In this document: in pieces, positions 1 through 8,478 of the stretch
Numbering within the stretch: the first letter of the stretch is position 1
Layout: each line of letters opens with the position of its first letter
NCBI GenBank assembly: GCA_001953115.1
Contig: LSSL01005342.1
Location: forward strand, 1-21,153
Length of the DNA: 21,153 bases
Source: Smittium mucronatum
Lineage: Eukaryota; Kickxellomycota; Harpellomycetes; Harpellales; Legeriomycetaceae
Reading direction: 5' to 3'
Translations under genes and position numbers: made by a program
The notes under the pieces: model-generated
The model's input: the letters and a program-made list of their open reading frames with translations, nothing else
Database searches by the model: none
Told to the model about the DNA's origin: nothing

Positions 1-322
1 TTGGGCAAGAGCATAATTTTATTAATTCTTCTAGAAGTAGTCTCTGTCTAGTAGCTCAGTAGCTTCAACGAACTATTTTTCATTGAAAAAAAGCTTAATT
101 CTTGACTGCTTTTAACCTCATTCATAATATAATTAAAGCTATTGCAGGGGGTCTTTCGGTTGTTAGGTTGTTCCATTTTATCGTAGGTACGTAGCTAGTA
201 GTCCGGCAGAGGAGCTAATTGAGGTTAGGATTTTAGTCTTTTAAACACGTCTTATTCTTTTTTTCATATTTTTTTAGTATAGTTTTTATTGAAGATATCT
301 TAAAATAAAATTCCGTGATACA
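1..322 (+). repeat. Left arm of inverted repeat; 3' part of LTR-like element, cut by window edge
   Basis: Bases 1-321 match the reverse complement of 7907-8227 without gaps, with about 23 differences by eye (~93% identity), many of them transitions. Homology stops at 321 with GTGATAC; the next base makes a terminal CA. It is much richer in GC than its flanks. A TATA-like TAATTTTAT lies at 14-22. The element must continue left of the window, because the right copy is about 210 bp longer at this end. Confidence 0.9.
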
Positions 323-798
323 ATATATATGACAAAATTAATTTAATCACTTGCTAAAGATAAAATGTCTCGAGGGAAAGATAATAATTTTATATTATAG
401 TGAAAATATTTAATAATTCGTTTTCAATATAAGAATTTGTTAGCCTAGAAAAGTGAACTAAATCAAAAAAAAGTAATTTAAAAGTATCCATTCGATAAAT
501 AATATTGAAAATGTTTATAATTTTATACCATTCCGGTTTATGATTTCTGAGTTATTTAAATTATTTTGAAATGAATGCTTGAATTTTAAGCAAGCTATTT
601 TTACTATAAATAAAGTGTTATGTTTATTAAATGTGACAGAATTTCAATCTATCTAAATAAATTGAAATATTTTATTTTAATCCAATTCCTAGTTTTTGGA
701 GTATTGAAAAAATTTTCCACTCAGAGTATTTTTCTTGGAAATTTTATATTTATATTTATTTATCAATTAATGGTTTTTGATATTTTTATAAAGTTCCT

Positions 799-905
799 TT
801 AATAGAAACACATCACAGCCATCCACAGAGCTAACTGACCCGGAAATTTTTTTAATGTGGCTTCAATATTCCATTTACAGCTTTTAATCAATTCTTGGAT
901 GGTTT
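799..905 (-). pseudogene. Short coding-like relic, unrecognised
   Basis: On the minus strand, just after a T16 tract in the + strand, an open frame reads KKTIQELIKSCKWNIEAT and on to LALWMAVMCFY before a TAA. Its base composition is visibly less AT-rich than both flanks and its residues are varied, which suggests a former exon or transposon fragment. I recognise no family. It could also be chance. Confidence 0.2.
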
Positions 906-1228
906 TCTTAAACCGGAAAATCCTTTTTTTTTTTTTTTTGATTAGAAAATTCTTTTTTACCTTAATATTTTCTGTAATATACAATCATTATAATCAAAAT
1001 CACAATTCAATTTACTCAATTTACATTTTACCACTTTCCGCAAGGACTGTTCTGAATTTTTGGCCACTGTTGATATTTTATAATTTTTTTGAGAATTTTC
1101 TAATTTAGCAAAAAAAATATCCTAACCATTAATCCACTTTTTCTTACTAAATAGTCACTGATAATTTCCACAGGGGAAAAAAGATAAACTTTAACTCTAG
1201 TTTTTTTTTAAAAAAATCTAAATTTTTT

Positions 1229-1249
1229 AGAGAGAGAGAGAGAGAGAGA
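1229..1249. repeat. (AG)n microsatellite
   Basis: Perfect AG dinucleotide run of about ten units, downstream of the transporter's stop codon. Confidence 0.95.
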
Positions 1250-1359
1250 TAAATTAATATTATTGGTGGCTATATATAACAAGCAAATTAAATTTAAAAT
1301 TTTATCAATAAAGGTTTGGAAGTTGAGGGTGAAGAGTCAGGGATTAGAAATAAAAAAGC

Positions 1360-4206
1360 TTATTCTAGAGCATCTATGATTCTTTGATCCAAAACGACTT
1401 TTTCTAATTCACTATTAATTCCAGACAAACGATCCTGACAGTTTTGATACAGCTGCCTCCTTTCAAATAAAACTCTGCGTAACCTGACAATCTCAGTTTT
1501 ATCATCATCAGCACGATCATTTTTGGAAGTTAACATATTTGAGAGTTGACTTGAACTAATATTGCGACTAACAGCTAGAGTCCGTTCATTGCGAGTTGAG
1601 TGGCTAGCTGAACGCTTCTCAATGGGGCTATTGTAAGAGAAGAAAACATTTTGGGACCCCGAATAAGCTGTGTTTAATCTTGCAGCATACCATGAAACCC
1701 CTAAGTTGTTAGCAGGCTGAATATTAGGATCTTTCTCAGAAAAGTTAGACCGGATTATCTCTTCGCTTTCGTCCACTGAGATGAGCTTTTCACCAGACCA
1801 TGCACGTCTTGCGTACAAACTGTTGTTCGATGAGGATGAATTTAAGTTTCCACCAAGCAATTTAGAAGACTTGTTACCGCGTTTAGCACCTGAGCTAGGA
1901 ATAGAAGGCGGATGAGAGTCGCCTAATCTAAGAACGTATTCATGGTATACAGCGAGATAGTTTCGGTTCGATATTGTTATCAAAGTGATACCGATACTTT
2001 TTGCATGTTTATACATTGTTTCTTCTACTGAATAACTGACGGCACTTGTGCATTCATCAAGAATAGCGAACTTTGGTCGATGGTAAAATAGTCTGGCCAT
2101 ACAAATCTTTTGGCTCTCCTCATCAGTTAGAGAATTGGACCAATTTTTTATTGAGTTTAACCCGCCCTCTTTTTCAGGCAAATAATCCAAACTAACGATC
2201 TTTAGGATTTCAAGCAAATCATCATCTGTGTACCCATTTTCTATCATTAAACTTTGATCATGAGGATAGATCATCTGATCTCTCAGGGACCCCATACACA
2301 TATACGAGCGGGAAGGAATATACATAATTTCATCACTGGGTGGTTTTTCAAGAATACCAGTAAAAGTAGGCCATAAACCAGAAATAGTTTTTAGCAGAGA
2401 AGATTTCCCTACGCCAGCAGGGCCTTTTACGAGCCAATTCTCGCCGGGATTGACAGTCCAGACGAGAGGCTGAATAAGAACTTTACCAGAATAATATGGG
2501 TTGATGTTAGGAAGGATGATTGGAACGAAAGTCAATTTAATACCGTTAAAATTCTGGTAAACTACCCTTCTTGCACCAGCTAGAGACAGGTCTTTATTCA
2601 AGTTTGCAATATCATCGGAACTCTCAAAGGGCTCAGGATAATAATCTTTACGCAATGCATGACCAGTTTGAAGAAATGAAAAGATTAGATCAGTGCTGCC
2701 AGAAAGCTCCATTAATCTCTTAGGAGTATACATTAATCTGCCTGCTGCATCAATAAAATATAGCATTAACCATCTATTGGAAGCAAACTTTCTCATTCTA
2801 ATGGCACTGGAAGAAGAATCGGCTTCAAAACTACTACCATCTTTAAAATAGGGATAAGCGCCTAAGATATAACCGGTAATAGACCAAATGTACTTTACAA
2901 AAATATCTTCAGCAATGACATATTTAAATCTCATCTTTATAATAGATAGGCTTAGTTTGAGAAGTTTGTGGAGGGATTTCGAGGAAGAAAGTTTTTCGAA
3001 ATTCTCACCACCATTAAAAGATATTTCCTCGGAATTGGAGGCAATATGAGAATAATCTGACTTGTAATTTTTTTCAATTTGGTCTCTAGAAGCAATGAGT
3101 TTTTCGAAAGAAGGGGAAATTTTTTTAAGGAAAAGAAAAGAGGATGTATAGAATAATGCAATCAAGACAGAGCCATTCACACCCAAATTTCTATTTAGTT
3201 GTACACCGAAAGCTATTAAGTCGATTGTGGGGCTCACAATGCTAGAAAGTAAAAGAGATAGAGCCGAACAAAATTTAGTGATTTTGCCTTTAAGTACTCT
3301 AAATGAAAAAAAAAATGCAAAAAAGAAAAGTTATTGTTGCGTGCAGGATTTAAAAAAAAAGATAAAGAAAAATCAATAATGAAGAAATGTGACTTACTGC
3401 TCAATATTTTTATCCGTCTTATCCATTTTTGCAGACTTGAAGGAGCTGTTCTCGTTACTTAAAAATAAATCGCTAATATAAACATTTAATCGAGTGCGAA
3501 TAGCAGAAGAAAGAATAGATTCCAAATAGTGAATCATGCTCTTGGTATAAGTTAGTGGTATGGATAAGATTAGATGAGAAAATAAGCCTTTGAAGAATTT
3601 CTTTCTTTTAGCTTGAATTAGGTATTTTATAATCTTTCCATCCAATTCAATAATAAGGATTTTGATCCAAGCTCTTAGGATTGACAGCAGTCCATGAAGA
3701 GATATGATTAATACCTCTTTACAATTCCACTTTGGGAATAAGACTCTTAATAGAATCCTTAACTTTAGATAGAAAATTCTGTCGATTCCTCCTATTCTAC
3801 TAGGGAAAGAAGGGGGGTTTTCTTCGGGTATGATTTTACCAGAAATTTTGGGATCAAATACAGCAACAATTTTCTTGAATGGATTTTTTAGTAAAATGGG
3901 TAAATAGTAAAAGCTATCTTTTTTGTCGGAATTTTGGGGGGTTTGCAAAAAATAAACTGAGTCGGAATCTAAGGAAGAATTAATTTTATCTATTGATGTC
4001 TGCTTGGAAATCGAACTATTGGTGGTCTCAAGTTTTTTTTTTGAGAAGAACCCCGCTTTATGACAGCTTAAATACTCGTTTGCTTTTTTCAAGACATTTT
4101 TATACTGATAATAGCTCGCTAAAAAGATGAATGAGCTGATTCCAGTGGTTAAAAGTAGAGAAGTGTTAGTAAATGTGTGGAATTCGGATTTTTTGATATT
4201 ACTCAT
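1360..4206 (-). CDS. Peroxisomal (ABCD/Pxa-type) half ABC transporter, two exons, degenerate ATPase motifs
   Basis: Family role (known): ABCD half-transporters dimerise in the peroxisomal membrane and import long-chain fatty acids or their CoA esters. Seen: exon 1 is 4206..3398 and exon 2 is 3298..1360; joined they give 915 codons, with codon 270 (Gln) split by the intron. Residues 142-160 match the N-terminal ABCD segment ending LLRVLFP. The transmembrane domain spans about 160-480 with ELDGKI (187-192), RTRL (237-240) and the EAA-like NSEEISFNGG (358-367). The nucleotide-binding domain is about 540-735: Walker A GPAGVGKSS (562-570), Walker B FAILDE (680-685) and the ABCD-typical MARLFYHRP before it. 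Odd: Q-loop Gln is Ser (about 599), the signature LSGGE is LTDEE (660-664), the H-loop His is Asn (714), and a Ser/Asn-rich insertion (about 731-870) precedes a C-terminal coiled coil (about 872-906). It is longer than the usual 650-870 aa. Pxa1-like versus Pxa2-like is unresolved. The ATG at 4206 is the first one that keeps the N-terminal conserved block. Confidence 0.93.
3299..3397 (-). other. Spliceosomal intron (99 nt) in the ABC transporter gene
   Basis: On the minus strand the intron begins GTAAGT right after GAG CA, and ends CATTTAG before AGTACTT. Unspliced, exon 1 stops at TAA two bases inside the donor. Spliced, the frame runs on through EQVLKGKITKFCSAL, which lines up with the conserved ABCD loop NPDQ..T.D..KFC.SL, so the junction is supported by protein homology. 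The alternative acceptor two bases downstream gives an immediate stop. A pyrimidine-rich tract precedes the acceptor, and CAATAAC at 3336-3330 is a plausible branch site about 32 nt upstream. Confidence 0.92.
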
Positions 4207-4491
4207 AGTAAAATACTATTGAGTATCAAAAAAAGACTAAAAGAATCTTATTTTTGAAATAAATTTGAAAAGCTAAATTAAAATGAGGTTTTTTTACGAG
4301 AGATTATAAAGTCTTGAATAACAAGAATATTTCTCAAAGATGTAAACATGGATTTATATTAAAAGAAATTTAATTAAATAGAGAACCAAGATAACCATGC
4401 AATAACATTGGGCGCTACCTTGTAGAATAAATCAACAATGTTTTTAAGCAAAGATCTGTTATGTTAGTAATCAATTAATAAATTCCTTATA
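4207..4491. other. Upstream region of the ABC transporter
   Basis: AT-rich 285-bp spacer between the transporter ATG and the first MITE copy. It should hold the promoter and 5' UTR; apart from a weak TATA-like site nothing specific stands out. Confidence 0.6.
4304..4310 (-). promoter_or_regulatory. Possible TATA-like element upstream of the ABC transporter
   Basis: TTTATAA on the minus strand, about 100 nt upstream of the ATG at 4206. In sequence this AT-rich such matches are common, so position relative to the gene is the only support. Confidence 0.2.
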
Positions 4492-4751
4492 TTGTCGATT
4501 CTTAGACAAACCAGACGTTTTACTTGTATTAGTTTCTTATTTCATTTTTAGTAAAAATACTGATTATTAATGAGCTTCTTTTTATTTGAATATCAATTTT
4601 TAGCAAATAGTAATTTGGAAAAATATAAATTAGGCAACTTTGCCACAATTTTGTAATCTATACATAGTTATTAAGCCAATAGTATACTGAAGTAAAATCG
4701 GTTTATAAAACTTGTAGGAAAAAAGCGTTTGATCTTGAAAAGAATCTCCCA
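4492..4751. mobile_element. MITE family copy 1 (260 bp, TIR, TA-flanked)
   Basis: Left terminus TTGTCGATTCTTAGACAAAC and right terminus (reverse complement) TGGGAGATTCTTTTCAAGAT are inverted copies. Both ends are flanked by TA, as for Tc1/mariner-superfamily elements. It shares an internal segment (GCAAATAGTAATT ... CACAATTTTG) with copy 4, so the two form a subgroup. No coding capacity. Confidence 0.7.
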
Positions 4752-4903
4752 TATAAAAAAAAAAGCTAGTACTCAATGAGTGCAACCCTTTAGCGACAAT
4801 AGTCTTTCTGGGTGGCAAAAAACGGCATATGTAATTTGATCTGTAAATATTGAATTCCGATAAACATTAGCCCTTTCCGATCCAAACAAGATATTGTGAT
4901 ATA

Positions 4904-5166
4904 TGGCAGATTCTTTTCAAGACCCGACTTTTTTTTACTATGTATTCCATTGGCTACAACAAAACTTTATCATTCTCAAACCAATATAATTGGAAAATTA
5001 CTTTTTCTAATAAATTTTCAAAATTTTGCCAATAGATGATTTCTTTTTGAAATCTTTATTTTCAGATCAACCAATAACTTCGTGCTTTTTCTTAACTCTG
5101 TATTTCCAAATTAGGAATGTAATAAAAATTTAGTAGGAAGTGTCTGCTCTCTAAGAAAACCTCCCA
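4904..5166 (+). mobile_element. MITE family copy 2 (263 bp, TIR, TA-flanked)
   Basis: Begins TGGCAGATTCTTTTCAAGAC and ends in the inverted sequence ...CCTCCCA, with TA on both sides. Internal CCATTGGCT near the left end and CCAAATTAGGAA..TAATAAAAATTTA near the right end recur at the same offsets in copy 3, which proves a dispersed family and not isolated palindromes. It abuts copy 3 at a TATA junction. Confidence 0.85.
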
Positions 5167-5170
5167 TATA

Positions 5171-5435
5171 TGGGAGATTCTTTCGAAGACCAGACTTTTT
5201 TTTACATCGAAAACCATTGGCTAATCTTGGATATATTTAAAACCAGACCAATAAAAATAGAAAAACATACTGGCTCTAATAGACTTTCAGTATTTCATCA
5301 ATAAAAAACTAGCTTCTAAAATTCATATTTTGAATTACACAATAAATTAATATCCGATCTGGGAGCCATATTTCCAAATTAGGAAAGTAGTAAAAATTTA
5401 ATATGAAAACGTCTGCTCTCAAAAAGAATCTCCCA
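5171..5435 (+). mobile_element. MITE family copy 3 (265 bp, TIR)
   Basis: Begins TGGGAGATTCTTTCGAAGAC, ends ...GAATCTCCCA, and has the same orientation as copy 2. The left flank is TA; the right flank is GG, so the target duplication is lost or altered on that side. Its left end and the right end of copy 2 make the palindrome CTCCCATATATGGGAG (5161-5176). Confidence 0.85.
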
Positions 5436-5480
5436 GGAATAATGAAAAATGCAGATAAAAATAATAATTTGTTTTTTAAT

Positions 5481-5737
5481 TGGATGATTCTTTGATTACC
5501 AGACGTTTTAGTTGAGAAATTTCCCATTAATAGCTACGTAGAAATAAATCATATCTTAATCTGGCGTTTATTCGTTTAGCACTTAAGTTGCCGCAAATAG
5601 TAATTGCCCATGATAATTAACTGTGCTATTCAATCACAATTTTGAAAACCATCCAAAATTATTAATAATCGCATTTCATATAAATTTTCAACAGGGTTTT
5701 GTGGGAAAAAACATCAGGTACCCTGTAGAAACTCCCA
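5481..5737. mobile_element. MITE family copy 4 (257 bp, diverged)
   Basis: Left end TGGATGATTCTTTGATTACC; right end reverse-complements to TGGGAGTTTCTACAGGGTAC. The termini are more diverged than in copies 2 and 3. It shares internal sequence with copy 1. Length fits the family. Confidence 0.6.
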
Positions 5738-6734
5738 ATTTGAGAAATCACTCATAAATTGTAAAAAAGACGCGTCCGGGAAATAGACCCACATGACAAT
5801 TCACCACTTAGCTCTATCATTCACCAACTAAGATCATTTTCAAATTAGCCAGTAAAAAATACCTATTCTCTAAAAAAGTATCAATAATAAGTTCCTAGTG
5901 GACGAAAATTAGGTGAAATTTCTTGTAACCACTTGATCCAGTGGAAGTAAGCTTAGGGCCTTATTTAGAATTTCATGTTCAAAATATTGACTTAGCTCGA
6001 GCGAATAAATAGAGTTCTTTTTTTTCGCTTTCCAGATATCAATCAGTAGAAAAAGTACATTTACCTTTTTATTTGATAATAATATAAGTTTCTAAATTCG
6101 CCGCCATCCACTTAATCCAAGTATCTACTTTGAGTAATTCAGCTAATGTTTTTGGTGGGCTATTAGCAGAAATTATGTATGCGAATTGACTACATTAAAA
6201 AAATATTGGCCTAAAAATGAACTAGTGTTAATTTTTCCAAAAAGGAAAATCTTGCAAAGCTTATTAGAAATTTTGAGAAACACTAGCCAAAAAACATCCA
6301 TGAAAAACTACTGAACAAATTTGTTTTAGCGTATAGTTTCTTTTTAAAAAAAATTATAATTTCTAGAGTGCAAGATTTTTTGAGGACTAGTATGAAAAGC
6401 GGAATTAAGACGATATCTACTGTACTAATTTACAACATATAGGTTATGTTATTGAAATATAGAATTTCTTAACTATTTTGTGCATATGTACATTTTTTCT
6501 TTCCGATTAGCTGTAAATTTACTAATTTGGTTTGATAAATTATTGGCAAGTATTATGAATAAACACGTTTTGTAATATGAATCCCAATTATGAACTATTA
6601 TTAGGAATAAAATGGTGTCGCAATTTGGTCTACCGACCGCAAAAAGCCTAAAATATACCAAATCGGAGCAAGCTTTGCGTAGTGGAGATTAGGGCCCAGA
6701 GCTTCTATCGATTACATTAGGTTCCGTTGTCGTG
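5738..6734. other. Intergenic, probably old repeat debris
   Basis: About 1 kb without a gene. Composition is slightly less AT-rich than the right half of the window, and patches such as 6607-6705 read like eroded coding sequence (minus strand, ...LGPNLHYAKLAPIW...), but stops break every frame and no family is recognisable. Confidence 0.5.
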
Positions 6735-6882
6735 TGGGAGATTATTCGGTAAACAAGATTCTTGTTTTAAACGCTTTCATTGGCAGTTTACCGTCATACA
6801 GTATATTGGTTCAATACATCAACAAATTACTCAAAATCGTTTTTATTAGTGAATTACCAGATAAGAAATTTTTGTAATTAAT

Positions 6883-7060
6883 TTAACTCTTTCGCCGCTG
6901 GTGTGCCATTTTGTGCTATTTTCATAGCCAATTTTTATGTTGCTTTGATTTCCACTCAACAAATAAACTTTGAACTGGTTAAATCGTTGAAATTGGCAAA
7001 TGTGGTTAATATAATTTGGCGAATCGGAGTGCTTAGCAAACATGGAGACGAAAGAGTTAA
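6883..7060. mobile_element. piggyBac-like MITE A (TTAA-bounded, ~170 bp)
   Basis: Bounded by TTAA at 6883-6886 and 7057-7060. The left end reads TTAACTCTTTCG and the right end is its perfect inverse, CGAAAGAGTTAA. TTAA target duplication with C-starting termini is the hallmark of the piggyBac superfamily. It is less AT-rich than the host and too short to encode a transposase. Small open frames here are incidental. Confidence 0.6.
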
Positions 7061-7228
7061 CCCTTTCCTGGCCCAACTTTGCACCTTGCCCCTATTTGCG
7101 TAAAGTTGTGATTCTAATCGGCTCAAAAATCTGATCGGCCCAATGGTATGCAAATATAATTAAATTAATAATAACATTATGCAAAAATTGGAAGCCACTT
7201 TTTGTACCATTGCCCCTGAAAGGATTAA
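7057..7228. mobile_element. piggyBac-like MITE B (TTAA-bounded, ~164 bp)
   Basis: Begins TTAACCCTTTCCTGG at 7057 and ends CCTGAAAGGATTAA at 7228; the inner termini agree at six of seven bases when inverted. It shares its left TTAA with element A. The inner sequences of A and B differ, so they look like related but separate insertions. Confidence 0.5.
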
Positions 7229-7328
7229 TAAACCTGAAAAGGAAAATTAATGATAGACTTAAGTAAAGTGCATACTTTATAAAAGAGTCTCCCATATATT
7301 AAATTACAGGCTTGGAAAATATACCAAC

Positions 7329-7587
7329 TGGGAGATTCTCTTCAAAAACATTCATTTTTCTAATAAATTTTTACACTTTCCTTTTTTGTAAACAAGCACC
7401 AAAAATAATGATAAATTTATTGGGGAATTTGGAATCAAAACCATTAAAAGAAACAATATATTGGTAAAATGTTGGAATTTATTAGTGGAGGTATTTTTTC
7501 CATTTTTATTGGCCTATTTTTGTATAAATTCAAGTGTAGCTAATGGTTTACACAGTGAAAAAAATCAGCCTTGAAAAGAATCCCCTA
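7329..7587 (-). mobile_element. MITE family copy 5 (259 bp, inverted)
   Basis: Begins TGGGAGATTCTCTTC and ends ...GAAAAGAATCCCCTA with TA to the right. ACCATTAGCTACA lies near its right end, while the segment resembling the family's right arm (CTAATAAATTTTTACA) is at its left, so it is reversed relative to copies 2, 3 and 6. Confidence 0.75.
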
Positions 7588-7905
7588 TATTTATTCAGAA
7601 TTTTGAACCTCCAACAAAAAAAATGTGAACTTTTTTTCAAAGTACAGATATCCCTCATTATTAGCGTACTTTTTATTCGCAAATTTATAAAAAAAATCCA
7701 AACTTTTTATGGGGTCCCTCATTATTAGAATCACAAGTAGCCAATCATTATTTTAAATTAATATCTCGAATTTTCAAACCCAATTGTAATTTTATAATAT
7801 TATGTCTATAGATATTAAATATTAAATAATAAAGAAAATACATTTTAAAATCATACCGGTCATATAAATTATTAAGTTTCTAAGAAATAACAATTGTTTT
7901 TTGTT
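7588..7905. other. AT-rich spacer between MITE copy 5 and right repeat arm
   Basis: About 320 bp, no gene. CCCTCATTATTAG occurs twice (near 7651 and 7716). Nothing else seen. Confidence 0.6.
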
Positions 7906-8437
7906 CGTATCTCGGAATTTTATTTTAAGATATCTTCAACAAAAACTATACTAAAAAAATATGAAAAAAAGAATAAGATGTGTTTAAAAGACTAAAATCC
8001 TAAACTCGATTAGCTTCTCTGCCGGACTACCGGCTACATACCTACGGGAAAATGGAACAACCTAACAGCCGAAAGACCCCCTGCCATAGCTTTAATTATA
8101 TTATGAATGAGGTTAAAAGCGGTCAAGAATTAAGCTCTTTTTCAATGAACAATAGTTCGTTGAAGCTACTGAGCTACTAGACAGAGACTACTTCTAATAG
8201 AATTGATAAAATTATACTCCTTCCCAAACGTGGGTTTGATCGAATTTGCTTTCCAACAAATAGTCGTTGGACCTGATATCCATCTGAATGTCGAACGCTG
8301 GACTTGTGCACTTGACTATTTCTCAGCTGTGCTAAACGATTGGTTGCTCCTGTTTCGAGATGGTCCTCCTCTGGAATAGCTGTCCTCCGAACCGCTTTGC
8401 CTTGTCTCCACCATTTCCAACTAAGAGTAGTATAACA
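7906..8437 (-). repeat. Right arm of inverted repeat; candidate solo LTR (~532 bp)
   Basis: Read on the minus strand it begins TGTTATAC at 8437 and ends near GATACG at 7906; the left copy ends GATACA, giving the TG...CA ends typical of LTRs. TATAATTTTATC at about 8203-8214 could be the LTR TATA box. GC content drops sharply on both sides. No target-site duplication or primer-binding site was found, so LTR identity is inferred, while the repeat itself is certain. An open frame of 107 codons (8500-8177, minus) runs through it but matches nothing I know and is probably incidental. A perfect GCCGG-ACTA-CCGGC hairpin sits at 8021-8034 and is disrupted in the left copy. Confidence 0.6.
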
Positions 8438-8454
8438 TGTGTGAAATTTTAGTT

Positions 8455-8478
8455 TAGTGTACTTCAAAAAGTACACTA
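8455..8478. repeat. Perfect hairpin, 10-bp stem
   Basis: TAGTGTACTT - CAAA - AAGTACACTA, just outside the TG end of the LTR-like element at 8437. It lacks a following T run on either strand in the position expected for a terminator. Function unknown. Confidence 0.6.

Larger units (their letters stand above)
322..1359. other. Intergenic, 3' of the ABC transporter, with simple repeats
   Basis: AT-rich stretch between the left repeat arm and the transporter stop codon. It contains T16 (924-939), an AG dinucleotide run of about ten units (1229-1249) and the short coding-like relic at 799-905. No convincing poly(A) signal for the transporter was seen. Confidence 0.7.
6735..7294 (+). mobile_element. 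MITE family copy 6, split by a nested double insertion
   Basis: Begins TGGGAGATTATTCGG and ends ...AGAGTCTCCCA followed by TA. CATTGGC occurs at the same distance from the left end as in copies 2 and 3, and the right end resembles their right ends. The interior is interrupted at 6883-7228 by two TTAA-bounded elements. Removing 342 bp leaves about 218 bp, a little short of the family length. Confidence 0.6.

Noticed and set aside
40..75. TAGTAGCTCAGTAGCTTC, resembling a tRNA D-arm/A box (SINE-like)
   Set aside because: No matching B box or acceptor stem at a suitable distance in either copy of the repeat.
2952..3161. 69-codon frame on the minus strand inside exon 2
   Set aside because: Shadow frame of the ABC transporter, whose own frame is supported by strong homology.
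4630..4818. 62-codon minus frame through MITE copy 1
   Set aside because: It crosses the element's terminus into flanking DNA and is explained by the TIR sequence.
6846..7295. Several 65-76 codon frames on both strands
   Set aside because: All fall within the two TTAA-bounded MITEs and the outer MITE; no coding signal beyond their higher GC.
8455..8478. Hairpin as a rho-independent-type terminator
   Set aside because: No adjacent gene, no proper T run after the stem, and the genome is eukaryotic.
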